Assembly (NCBI RefSeq): GCF_014207595.1
Contig: NZ_JACHGY010000001.1
Location: 3,044,836-3,108,835 of the forward strand
From: Algisphaera agarilytica
Lineage (GTDB): Bacteria; Planctomycetota; Phycisphaerae; Phycisphaerales; Phycisphaeraceae
Direction of reading: 5' to 3'
Length of the DNA: 64,000 nt
The position numbers were made by a program, and so were the translations under genes. Positions 9,227 through 19,758 of the stretch are shown in pieces; the stretch's first letter is position 1, and each line of letters begins with the position of its first letter. Under the pieces are notes generated by a model. The model was not told the origin of the DNA, ran no database searches, and was given only the letters and a program-made list of their open reading frames with translations.

Positions 9227-9854
9227 GATCGGAGTCCTCCTCAGGCGCCGGCGATGCGGGGCGAGATGCGAGCCGCTTTGCAGGATTGCCGCCGTAGATA
9301 CTCCAGGAATCCATGTCTTTAAATGCGCAACCGCGAGCCCCGAGTATAGCACCTTTGCCTATCTTCACCCCCGGCCCGACAAACGCGTCGGCCGCGATCC
9401 AGGCGTCGTTCTCGATCGTGATGGGGGGCTTGATCAGCGGGAAGTCGGGCTTGGTGTAGTCGTGGGTACCCGCACAGAGGTGGACGTGCTGGCTGACGGT
9501 GACGCGGTCACCAATCGTGATACGGCCCAGGGCGTAGAGGTTCGCAAAATCACCGACCACGGAGTTGGCTCCGAGCGTGATGTTCCAGGGGCACTCGATC
9601 CGCACGGAGGGGCGGATGCGTGCGGCGGGATCGACGGTGGCTCCGAACCGACGTAGGACCCATCGGCGGTAGCCGTAGCTGCTGTGCCAGCTCCAGCGCC
9701 AGACGGTCGCTTGCACAAACCACCACAGCACCCGGCCGATCTTCTGGCGGGTGGTCCACGGGCTGATGTGGCGGTCGTCCACGGTCGCGGCGGGTGACGC
9801 TTCGGCGGGCGTATCTGGGGCGCTGGCGGAGGCTGGATCGGCGTGGGTCGTCAT
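9219..9854 (-). CDS. WcaF-like sugar O-acetyltransferase (left-handed beta-helix)
   Basis: A 211-residue hexapeptide-repeat acyltransferase. After a disordered Ala/Pro-rich N-terminus comes the WcaF-type region with WRWSWHSSYGYRRWVLRRFG. Imperfect hexapeptide turns follow (VDPAARIRPSVRIECPWNIT, LYALGRITIGDRVTV), with the catalytic-type His in CAGTHDY and the trimer end VGPGVKIGKGAILGARGC. It probably acetylates a sugar of the polymer using acetyl-CoA. It overlaps the polymerase gene by eight bases and follows the GT2 gene by three, so it is part of the same operon. Confidence 0.88.
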   Translation of the reverse strand: MTTHADPASASAPDTPAEASPAATVDDRHISPWTTRQKIGRVLWWFVQATVWRWSWHSSYGYRRWVLRRFGATVDPAARIRPSVRIECPWNITLGANSVVGDFANLYALGRITIGDRVTVSQHVHLCAGTHDYTKPDFPLIKPPITIENDAWIAADAFVGPGVKIGKGAILGARGCAFKDMDSWSIYGGNPAKRLASRPASPAPEEDSDHV

Positions 9855-9857
9855 GGA

Positions 9858-10904
9858 TCAGGCGGAGTCGGAGGCGTTGCGGGGCGCGGGTTCGCTCTGC
9901 TTGGCGAGGGTCATGCTTTCGTAGGCGGCCAGGAGGCGGGCCAACTGGAGCCCCAAGTTTCCCTCACGAAAGCCCTGACGCAACCCAAAGTGGTACCAGA
10001 ATCGCAGCGTGGGGCGGAAAGGGAGGGATTTTGCGGCCTTTTTCATCCAGCGCCGGCGTTGTTGGGGGCTTCCCCAGAACGTGGCGGGGATCCCATCATC
10101 CACGCCCGACCGGGCCACGGCCGCTTCCCAGGAGCTGTAGCGGTTGTGTTTGGCCACCCATTCGGTGAAATCCGCGATCTCGTAGTGCAGCAGATCGTGG
10201 TCCAAAAAACCCGCTTCACCGGCCTCAGGGGCCAATTTGACGTGTTCGTGGACCTCCATGTCCCCCGATCCGGTGTCCCCGGCCGAGGTCAGCCGCTCGA
10301 AACGGCCCAGGGCGTGCTTGAATAGACGCAGGTTCCACGCGGGGTAGTAGCCGCCGTAGCGGACCCATCGGCCGTGGAAGATGAACCGGCGGTTGATCCA
10401 GAACGCCTGCCCGCCCCCGGGCTGATTGGGCTGGGATTTGCCGGTGACGATCTCGGCGATCTGTGACGCGAGGGGAGCGACCACGTGCTCGTCGCCGTCC
10501 ATCAGCAGGACCCACTCGTTCCGGAGCGGGGCGTGGTCGAGGGCCCAGTTACGCTTCTTGGGCCAGCCGGTGGGGGAGTGCTTGGCGTAGTCGAAGTGGA
10601 CCACCTCGGCACCGAAGGCCTGGGCGATCGGCACGGTCGCGTCCGTCGAGCCCGAATCGATCACCATCACCTGCTCCGCCCAGCGGAGGCGTCGCAGGCA
10701 TTCCGGCAGGTCTTCCTGCTCGTTCTTCACCGACACCAGCACGGTGACGGGCACGGAACCGACCACGGGCCAGTCGCCGTTTTGCCCGGAGATGTCGTCG
10801 GGGCCGGGCGGGGCGGTGGCGTCCAGACGCTGGGCCCATGCGTCGGCCTCCGCGTGCCGGGGCAGCGGTTCAACGGCGGGCGGATTGGCGGAAGCGTCGG
10901 TCAT
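9858..10904 (-). CDS. Family 2 glycosyltransferase (WaaE/KdtX-like)
   Basis: A 348-residue GT-A enzyme. After about 50 poorly structured residues come VPVTVLVSVKNEQEDLPECL, VMVIDSGSTDAT and the metal site LLMDGDEHV. The intervening PTGWPKKRNWALD segment is typical of the LPS core beta-1,4-glucosyltransferase subgroup. The C-terminal half (FHGRWVRYGGYYPAWNLRLF, then HEHVKL) also matches that subgroup, including its conserved acidic/His elements. It is the second gene of the minus-strand run. The sugar donor is not determined. Confidence 0.88.
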   Translation of the reverse strand: MTDASANPPAVEPLPRHAEADAWAQRLDATAPPGPDDISGQNGDWPVVGSVPVTVLVSVKNEQEDLPECLRRLRWAEQVMVIDSGSTDATVPIAQAFGAEVVHFDYAKHSPTGWPKKRNWALDHAPLRNEWVLLMDGDEHVVAPLASQIAEIVTGKSQPNQPGGGQAFWINRRFIFHGRWVRYGGYYPAWNLRLFKHALGRFERLTSAGDTGSGDMEVHEHVKLAPEAGEAGFLDHDLLHYEIADFTEWVAKHNRYSSWEAAVARSGVDDGIPATFWGSPQQRRRWMKKAAKSLPFRPTLRFWYHFGLRQGFREGNLGLQLARLLAAYESMTLAKQSEPAPRNASDSA

Positions 10905-10952
10905 GAAAGCAGGCTTAGGACGCAGATGCTACGAGTGCGCAGTGTATCGAGT

Positions 10953-12380
10953 TCATCCCCGGGGCAGGGGCGTTCGTCGGAACAGCCGAACGCCCAACGC
11001 CACGGCCAAGACCAGCAGGGCCACGTTGTGGTGGGGCAGCAGCCAGGCCTGCCACAGCCACGACTCGGTGAGGCCGGTGGGGATCATGCCCTTCCGCGCG
11101 AACGTGACTAACATGGACGGCCCGGGCACCATGAACGTGGCCATACACACCACCATCACCCACGCCCAGAGGTCCTTGCGACAGACCGCAAGACGACGCC
11201 AAACCCACAACGCGGGCAACACCAGCAGCACCGCGTCGTAGGTACGGTGGTAGTCCACGAGCAGGGTGAGTGCCACGCCCAGCGACAGGGCCAGCAACAG
11301 GAAATCATCGGTTTCCCAACGGTTCTTGGACGATGAGGAATCGCGTGTTTTCTGTGGAGCCGTAGAGGAAAGCTTCCACACGCAAGCGGCACCGCAAACG
11401 GCCGCCGCCAGCAGCACCACTTTCCCAAGCACGTGGATCGGCCCGGCACCATCCAGCCACAGCCGGTGCAGCCAAGGCTCAAGGTTGATCATCTGATAGG
11501 TGAGCGGGTTTTCCGTGGTAGGCAGGGCCTGTCCTGATTGAGTGAAGAACGTGAGTTGGTCACGCCAGTGTTGCAGCCAATCCGGGCTGCCCGTCTGAAT
11601 CCAAACCATCGAGACCACCGCGATCCCGATCGCCCAGCCCAGCGACCACAACGCCACACGCCAGCGCGGCGTCGCCAGCAGCAGCATCGCCAACACAACC
11701 ACCAGCTGCGGCTTGATCGCTCCGCCCACCGCCAGCATCAGCCCAAGCCCCGCCGTCTTCAAACTCATCCACGGCCACTGCCCCAGCTCACCCCGCCCGC
11801 GCCAGGGCGCCAGCACCGGCAGCATCAACGCCAACGGCACCACCGACAGCTGCCCAAACGCCACCGACGTGTGTAACGCCGAGCAGGCCAACCAAAGCCC
11901 GACGGCCATCACCGCAGGCCACCAAGGCTCGGGGCTCGCCGAATCCTCGGCATCCGCGCCACGCCGCGGCCGGTGTCGGACCAGCCAAACCGCGACCGCC
12001 GCCGTGGCTAGCAAGTTGCATCCCACCCAAATCGTCTTCGCCGCCGACCATTGCAGCATGCCCAACGGCGAGAGCAACGCGTAGGTGAACGGCGGGTACA
12101 GCAGGTTGAATTTCACCGGGTCACGCTCGCGCCCGGTCCCCCCGGCCTCGCGAAACGCATCGTAAGTCTCCTCGAACAGGTAGGGGTCTTGCCCCTCAAC
12201 GAGTCGCAGCGCCCCCGCGTAAAGCATCGTGAAGTCCCAAGACCCCTCCAGCCCCCGCATCACCCCACGCGTGGTGAACATCCCCGCACCGATGATCAGC
12301 ACCACAATCGATAACGCCATCCAACCCCGGCGGGGCCGGGCGGAAGGGCGGTCGGTTTGCGGGTCTTGGTTCGAGGCCAT
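10953..12380 (-). CDS. GT87 (DUF2029) polytopic glycosyltransferase
   Basis: A 475-residue membrane protein with about ten hydrophobic helices. Early features are GSWDFTMLYAGALRLVEGQDPY and then LLYPPFTYALLSPLGMLQW, the first periplasmic loop and helix pattern of the GT87 family. These enzymes transfer a sugar from a polyprenyl-phosphate donor on the outer face of the membrane. It is the first gene of the minus-strand polysaccharide run and probably lies nearest its promoter. A leading Arg/Pro-rich cytoplasmic tail precedes the first helix. The substrate is unknown. Confidence 0.82.
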   Translation of the reverse strand: MASNQDPQTDRPSARPRRGWMALSIVVLIIGAGMFTTRGVMRGLEGSWDFTMLYAGALRLVEGQDPYLFEETYDAFREAGGTGRERDPVKFNLLYPPFTYALLSPLGMLQWSAAKTIWVGCNLLATAAVAVWLVRHRPRRGADAEDSASPEPWWPAVMAVGLWLACSALHTSVAFGQLSVVPLALMLPVLAPWRGRGELGQWPWMSLKTAGLGLMLAVGGAIKPQLVVVLAMLLLATPRWRVALWSLGWAIGIAVVSMVWIQTGSPDWLQHWRDQLTFFTQSGQALPTTENPLTYQMINLEPWLHRLWLDGAGPIHVLGKVVLLAAAVCGAACVWKLSSTAPQKTRDSSSSKNRWETDDFLLLALSLGVALTLLVDYHRTYDAVLLVLPALWVWRRLAVCRKDLWAWVMVVCMATFMVPGPSMLVTFARKGMIPTGLTESWLWQAWLLPHHNVALLVLAVALGVRLFRRTPLPRG

Positions 12381-12615
12381 GTCATCTCATCGGACGGATC
12401 AGACAGAAGGCATGTATCCCATCGTCACGCAGATCAGGCCGGGCATGAAGGTGTGGTGGACAAAGGCCGGGCTCAATAGCCGGGCGAGTCTCCGGATATG
12501 GGTCTTACGACAGGCCCTGAATCGGGTTCGAAAGGGGGGTTGGCCCGAGGCCGCTTGGGGGCATGATCCGGTGGATCGCCGTAAGCGGACGACTTATCGG
12601 AAATGAGTCATGAAA

Positions 12616-12688
12616 TGGAGCCGATGGGGATCGAACCCACAACCTCTGCATTGCGAACACAGCGCTCTCCCAATTGAGCTACGGCCCC
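12616..12688 (-). tRNA. tRNA-Ala (anticodon CGC)
   Basis: Read on the minus strand, a 73-base cloverleaf is present: acceptor GGGGCCG/CGGCTCC, D-arm GCTC/GAGC, anticodon stem CTGTG/TGCAG around loop TTCGCAA, and T-arm GTGGG-TTCGATC-CCCAT. The discriminator is A and CCA is not encoded. The anticodon CGC reads Ala GCG, a codon common in these GC-rich genes. Confidence 0.95.
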
Positions 12689-12812
12689 GTTCAGGGCCGC
12701 GTATTCTCTCCTTAGCCCGCCGTGAGGTCAAATCCACCGGGGCACAGGCCGCGCGATCCTTCAGCGGGTTGGGGTCGTATGGATAACTGATGCTCGGACG
12801 TTACGAAAGTTC

Positions 12813-12841
12813 TTGACCTTCGTGCTCTGCACGGGTTTAAT
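12813..12841 (+). promoter_or_regulatory. Sigma70-like promoter for the pilM operon
   Basis: TTGACC (12813-12818) and TTTAAT (12836-12841) are separated by exactly 17 bases. This is the best -35/-10 pair upstream of the operon. It predicts a start near 12848 and an untranslated leader of about 250 bases. Confidence 0.5.
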
Positions 12842-12986
12842 AAGAATGAAGATGGCATTGAGCATCCGACGGGCACAGGCCGACATCCGTTATCCCCTTT
12901 TGCGCCTGGCCGCCCCCATCCCGATCAACATTATGGTGTAATACCCATGCGCTCTCCTTTTGCGGGGAGTGCCTTCAAGTACCTCT

Positions 12987-13041
12987 GTTCGGCGATCGTG
13001 CCGAACGACTGACACTGTGTTGTTGAGGTTTACGCAACACA
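12987..13041 (+). promoter_or_regulatory. Two stem-loops in the pilM leader
   Basis: GTTCGGC (12987-12993) pairs with GCCGAAC (13000-13006) around a six-base loop. TGTGTTG (13016-13022) pairs with CAACACA (13035-13041). Both lie in the predicted long leader, 60-110 bases before the start codon. They do not match a riboswitch I know and have no T-tract, so they are not terminators. Confidence 0.3.
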
Positions 13042-13099
13042 ACGTCTCAGGCCACCAGCATCCACACGGATCAGGCATTCAGTTCAGGAGATTTCAGAC

Positions 13100-15279
<2,180 letters not shown>

Positions 15280-15283
<4 letters not shown>

Positions 15284-16821
15284 AAAACGTTATCGCCTGG
15301 ATGAAAACGAATCCCATTTCCGTCGCATCTTTTGTGCTGATGGTCGCATCGGTGGGAGCGATCGCGTACTTCATGTTTGTCGCCAACCCGGCGTTGCAGG
15401 CAAGCGCTGAAAAACCTGCAAACCAGAAGCTCAACCAGATCAAAGCGCTGATGCGTCAGAGTGTCGATGTGCCCCCGAGTAACGCCGACGACCCGCCCGA
15501 GTCGCGCAGCGTCACGATCACACCTGCGGTGATTGAGGTGCTCGATGGTATCTACACGGACCTGAATCGCGAGTCGGAAGACATCTTCGCCGCGGCCCTC
15601 GGGATCAATAAAGTCGGACACAGCGAGATGCTGCCCGGCCTGTTCCCGGATACCCCAAATGACAAGAAATTCCGTGCCCAGACCGTCTACGGTCAACTGC
15701 TCAGCGCGATGATGGGCACTCAGCAATGGTCTCAGGAGGTTGCCCAGAACACCGGCATCGCCATGCCCTACCTGAATGCGCAGCCGCCACTTAGTCCCGA
15801 GTACATCCAATCGTTCTTGGCTGAAAAGGTCGACGCGTTGGCAAGAGAGAACAGCCTCGGCGGAGCGCTCAGCGAAGCCAAGGTTCTTCAGCAACAGAAG
15901 GAACAGCAGCGTGAGCTGATCAATGAACTGCTCGTGCATGCTCAGGGAATCAACATTTATGCCGACCCCGAATTGGGCAACATGTTGACCCCCAACCCCG
16001 CCTTCCCTCTTCAGATCGCTTCGCTGGGTTCCTCGGCCGAGTCGCCGACGCCAAGTCAGCTCTGGGAAGGTCAACTCGAGTTGTGGATCCTGCAAGACAT
16101 CGTTCAGGCAATCTTTATCGCCAATGATGTGGCTAATCAGCGTAAGCACTTCAACGCCGAGGGGAAAGAGGTTCCTTCAAGCGTTCTAAACGCTCCGGTT
16201 AAGAGATTGATCCGTGCGGAAGTGATCCCCGGATACGTCGGGCTCCACGACATCGGGGGTATTCAAAACACCGCAGGCTTCACTAATACTAGCTCCGCAA
16301 AGTCGAAGGCGGGTGTGGGTGGTGCCGCAGGTTACCCCCCGCCCGCGGGGGGGATGACTGATAAGCCCCGTGAGACGAAAATCTCGGAGAACTTCGCCTT
16401 TGGGCCTACCGGCCGATCCTCCAATGGCCTCTACGATGTTCGCCACGCCCGCGTGATCGCTCATGTTGATTATCAACGCTTGCCGGAATTTCTTAATTCG
16501 ATCGCAAGGGTCAATCTGATGACCGTCTTGAACGTCAACGTGCAGGCTGTGGATGAATACGAACTGCTTCATGAGTTGTATATGTACGGCCAAGGCGATG
16601 TGGTCGAGGTGGAGTTGATTATCGAGTCGCTCTGGCTTCGTGAATGGACCGCCGAGTTGATGCCGGAGGACACGAAGCGTTACGTGGGGCTGCTTGAGCC
16701 CGCCGAAGGTACGGGTGTCCCGGGCTTCCCCGGTGGCGGCAACCCCTACGGTGGTGATCCCTACGGCGGCGGAGGCTACGGCGGCGATCCCTACGGCGGT
16801 AATCCTTACGGCGGCTATTAA
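15280..16821 (+). CDS. PilO-like single-pass membrane protein with PYGG-repeat tail
   Basis: A 513-residue protein with one N-terminal helix (SVASFVLMVASVGAIAYFMF, about residues 13-32), so most of it is periplasmic. A helical region follows, with QQQKEQQRELINELL. Near residues 387-450 is an alpha-beta stretch (VIAHVDYQRLPEFLNSIARV, then VEVELIIESLWLREW) resembling the ferredoxin-like fold of PilO/GspM. The last ~30 residues are four xPYGG units spaced by Gly. Translation is coupled to pilM through a 4-base overlap. PilO-like is an inference from position, topology and that domain; sequence identity to known PilO looks very low. Confidence 0.65.
16732..16818 (+). repeat. Coding tandem repeat, copy set 2 (3' end of second gene)
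   Basis: Four xPYGG units (NPYGG, DPYGG, DPYGG, NPYGG) at the extreme C-terminus, encoded by ctacggcgg-type DNA with synonymous variation. Confidence 0.8.
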
Positions 16822-16923
16822 CCTCTTGCCCATGACGAATCAGGCGATGATTCACCCTCGTTTATTTTGAATCAGAAAATCCTTTAGCCCACCGCTGCGG
16901 CGGAATTGAAAGCAGGCTGAATT

Positions 16924-18978
16924 ATGAAGAGCAAAGACCTCGGTTTCTTCCAACAACACGTCGAAAAAATCGCCATCGGTGTCGGGGGCTTGGTGCTAGT
17001 CGGCGTTGGTGCAACCCAGTTTCTTCTGGGCGAGCCCAACGCGATTGAGGTCGATAAGAAAACGATCGCACCGGGCGCGATCGAAGAGACGGTAGTACGT
17101 CAAGCCGATCAACTCAAGAATCAACTCGGTCGTCCGAGCCCGATCGCGCCTTTCGATGTGCCCGCCTACGCGGAATTCTTCAAGAAACTGTACGGCCTGC
17201 CCGTCGCCCCAGATCAGCAACTTGCCGCTATCGATGACACGGGGCTAGCTCAAACGTGGGTGACGGTTAAGACACCCGATTATGAATACAAGCACCTTCC
17301 GACCCCGCCGATCGCCGTGGATGTCTTGGCGAAAAGTGGTCACGGCGTGCTCGAAAACGACGGCACTGAAGGGTATTTCGCTCTGCAGCAACTCATCGGC
17401 GATACCCGTCCGGCCGACTTCAATTATGTTTCGGTCAGCGGGGTATTCCCGCTCAAGGACTTGATTGAACGGTATGAGTCCACCGACCACCCGGTCGAAC
17501 AACGTATCGATGAGGGGCTTTGGCGTGAACGCCTGGCGGTGACTTCGGTACAACTGCTCCGTGAAGAGTTGGACCCGGTTACGGGAGAGTGGGGCGGCCA
17601 GACCATTATCAACCCCTTGCCCGGGAATTATGCGGTCCTCCCCTCTGAACAACCGGTTTTGAGCTTTGAAGAATCTCAGGCTCTCGAAGCAGAGATTCGC
17701 CAAAATCAGGCTGAGATCGTTCGCGCTTCATTCCCGACCATCAGCAACGGCCCGTGGACTCCGCCAGACATCGGCAACCGGGTCTACACCTCCGAAGAGC
17801 TCGCGCGGCGGGATGAGATCGAGAGGAAATTAAAGACTCTCAACCGGAGGCTTGATAGCCTTACCGGTCGGGAGCAGCGAGAGGAACGAAGTTCCGACCG
17901 CCGTTCGCGTCGTCAAACCGGAGCCGATTCCTTGGGTGATCCCTACGGTGGCGGTGGATTCGGCGACCCCTACGGTGGTGGTGGCGGCGCTACCCGTGAT
18001 CGTGGTAGCCGAGGAAACAGCGAACGCGAAGCTGAGCGTGAGCGAGTCCGCGCGGAGAGAAACGCGGAAAAAGCCGCGGAAATTCAGCAAGAGATCTTCG
18101 ATTTACAAGTCGAACTCAATGAGTTGATGGGGATCGAAGATGACGATGCCCTGCAGACCCCGGGTCTGCCCGGTGGCGGCGGCGACCCCTACGGTGGTGG
18201 CTTTGGTGGCGACCCCTACGGTGGTGGCTTTGGCGGCGACCCCTACGGCGGTGGTTATGGAGGAGATCCTTACGGCGGTGGCTTCGGCGGCGATCCCTAC
18301 GGCGGCAGTCCCTACGGTGGCCCAGCGGCAACTCCACGTAGCAGCCCCCGTGCATCCGCAGCGAGCGACAACCCCGACGAGCTGAAGGTCTGGGCCCACG
18401 ACCTGACCGTCGAGCCCGGCAAGACCTACCGATACAAGGTGCTTGTCTCGGTCATGAACCCGCTGTACCGCTTCCCGCGCCTCAACGCCGATCAACTCGC
18501 GGATAACCGCAACCGCATCTCGCTTGGCCCGAGCCAAGAAGAGATCGATGCTGCGGAGTGGTCGCTCTCGGCCGAGGTGGAGCTTGATCCCAAGTACTAC
18601 TTCTTCGTGGACAGCGCCAACAAGGACCAGAAGCGGGCCGACATCGAGGTCTGGACCGTGTACGACGGCATGTGGCGTAAGAACGAGTTCGTCGAGTTCC
18701 CCGGCAACGAGGTCGGTGGCAACGCCGAAATCGACGGCCTGGACACCGGCGGTCAGGGCATCCCCATGAACGTCGGCCCGATCGTCCTCGACGTCGATTC
18801 CATCACCAACGACCGTGGCCAGGGCGAAGTGCGTGTCCTGCTGCTCGACCCCGAGACCAACCGGATCATCACCCGGCTGGTCAACGAGGACAAGAACAGC
18901 GACGACCGTAAGCGCCTCGAGCTCGAAGCCGACAAGCAGGCCAAGCTCGCGGCCAGCCGGCTGAGCGAAGCCCGCTAA
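16924..18978 (+). CDS. Large membrane-anchored protein with DPYGG repeats, third gene of the pilM operon
   Basis: A 684-residue protein: one N-terminal membrane helix (KIAIGVGGLVLVGVGATQFL), a periplasmic region, a charged Arg/Glu-rich coiled-coil-like segment (about 280-400), then a C-terminal strand-rich domain starting DELKVWAHDLTVEPGKTYRY. Two low-complexity blocks interrupt it: two DPYGGGG units near residue 340 and at least five GGDPYGGG-type units near 418-468. I do not recognise the C-terminal domain; the WAHDLTVEPGKTYRYKV strand pattern suggests an immunoglobulin-like beta-sandwich. It may play a PilP- or secretin-contact role by position only. A strong terminator follows. Confidence 0.7.
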   Translation: MKSKDLGFFQQHVEKIAIGVGGLVLVGVGATQFLLGEPNAIEVDKKTIAPGAIEETVVRQADQLKNQLGRPSPIAPFDVPAYAEFFKKLYGLPVAPDQQLAAIDDTGLAQTWVTVKTPDYEYKHLPTPPIAVDVLAKSGHGVLENDGTEGYFALQQLIGDTRPADFNYVSVSGVFPLKDLIERYESTDHPVEQRIDEGLWRERLAVTSVQLLREELDPVTGEWGGQTIINPLPGNYAVLPSEQPVLSFEESQALEAEIRQNQAEIVRASFPTISNGPWTPPDIGNRVYTSEELARRDEIERKLKTLNRRLDSLTGREQREERSSDRRSRRQTGADSLGDPYGGGGFGDPYGGGGGATRDRGSRGNSEREAERERVRAERNAEKAAEIQQEIFDLQVELNELMGIEDDDALQTPGLPGGGGDPYGGGFGGDPYGGGFGGDPYGGGYGGDPYGGGFGGDPYGGSPYGGPAATPRSSPRASAASDNPDELKVWAHDLTVEPGKTYRYKVLVSVMNPLYRFPRLNADQLADNRNRISLGPSQEEIDAAEWSLSAEVELDPKYYFFVDSANKDQKRADIEVWTVYDGMWRKNEFVEFPGNEVGGNAEIDGLDTGGQGIPMNVGPIVLDVDSITNDRGQGEVRVLLLDPETNRIITRLVNEDKNSDDRKRLELEADKQAKLAASRLSEAR
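17935..18330 (+). repeat. Coding tandem repeat, copy sets 3 and 4 (third gene)
   Basis: Two DPYGGGG units near 17940-17985 and five DPYGG units plus one SPYGG at about 18180-18325, with a 24-base period. The blocks flank a charged helical segment. Confidence 0.8.
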
Positions 18979-19016
18979 GCGGGTTTACGGCAGCCGATTA
19001 CATTCCGATTCTCAAC

Positions 19017-19050
19017 ACGCCGACGCGTCCAACGCGTCGGCGTTTTTTTT
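19017..19050 (+). terminator. Strong intrinsic terminator of the pilM operon
   Basis: An 11-bp perfect GC-rich stem (ACGCCGACGCG / CGCGTCGGCGT) around loop TCCAA is followed directly by eight Ts. It also sits at the 3' end of the convergent gene, whose stop codon lies in the T-tract. Confidence 0.93.
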
Positions 19051-19690
19051 ATACCCCGCGCACCCCAAAAACCGCTGCGGCGCACCAGCCGTTGCCGATC
19101 CGGTCGGTGATCGGGAAGCCGCGCACCGCGGGCGGCCCGACGGGATACCCCTTGTCGATGCACCGGGTGTGCCACGCGGCGAGGTCGTGCTCGGCCACTT
19201 CCTGATTCGCGGTGAACAAGATCAGCAGCAACCCGCCAAACCGGATGACCCCGTCGGACCAGATTTTCTTGACGTCCTTGGTCACCGGCTGCAACAACTC
19301 CGATGAGTACCGGCGGAACGGCCCCGACGTTTCGAACTGGGCAACGGTCTTGATCTCCAGCCAGTAGGCCTGGTCGGCGTCGGTGGCGGGTTGGCCGCCG
19401 AACAGCGTGCCCTTGACGTCGGGGTCGCGTAGCGGAAGCCCGTCGGGGGTGAGCACCACGTCGCATCGCAGCCCCTCGGCCTTGGATTTCTTGTGCCAGT
19501 GCCCGGGATAACGCTGTTCGGGCCACACCCCAAACCCCACCCGGGTGAAGGCCTGCTGCACCACGGGGTGGAGGCCGAGTTCATCCCGCGCATCGAAGCC
19601 GTACACCGATTGCTCCGCGTCGTCGTCGGCCGACTGGGCCCGGAGCCCGGCCTCCACCACATCCGCCAAATCGGGGACCGACCACCTCAA
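19049..19690 (-). CDS. PD-(D/E)XK nuclease-like protein of unknown role
   Basis: A 213-residue cytoplasmic protein with no signal peptide. It contains RCDVVLTPDG (Asp 77) followed by YWLEIKT (Glu 112, Lys 114), the D...ExK arrangement of the PD-(D/E)XK nuclease fold, preceded by a helical N-terminal half. The first usable start in frame is a TTG at 19690; no ATG exists before the upstream stop. The gene converges on the pilM operon and lies downstream of the CNNM gene pair without overlap. It has no methylase or helicase neighbour, so a restriction role is not supported. The nuclease call is inferred from the motif only. Confidence 0.6.
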   Translation of the reverse strand: MRWSVPDLADVVEAGLRAQSADDDAEQSVYGFDARDELGLHPVVQQAFTRVGFGVWPEQRYPGHWHKKSKAEGLRCDVVLTPDGLPLRDPDVKGTLFGGQPATDADQAYWLEIKTVAQFETSGPFRRYSSELLQPVTKDVKKIWSDGVIRFGGLLLILFTANQEVAEHDLAAWHTRCIDKGYPVGPPAVRGFPITDRIGNGWCAAAVFGVRGV

Positions 19691-19758
19691 GCGATTCGCC
19701 TTGTTGTCGTGGAGGTTCGGCCGATGACTCGCATGGTCTCAGGATAGCGTATGCCGCT

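Larger units (their letters stand above)
12689..13099. other. 411-base gene-free region upstream of pilM
   Basis: No coding region is supported here. It holds a TTGACC-17-TTTAAT promoter (12813-12841) and, between its predicted start point and the pilM ATG, two perfect 7-bp stem-loops (listed separately). The 12381-12615 stretch on the other side of the tRNA shows nothing I can name and presumably holds the promoter of the polysaccharide operon. Confidence 0.6.
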
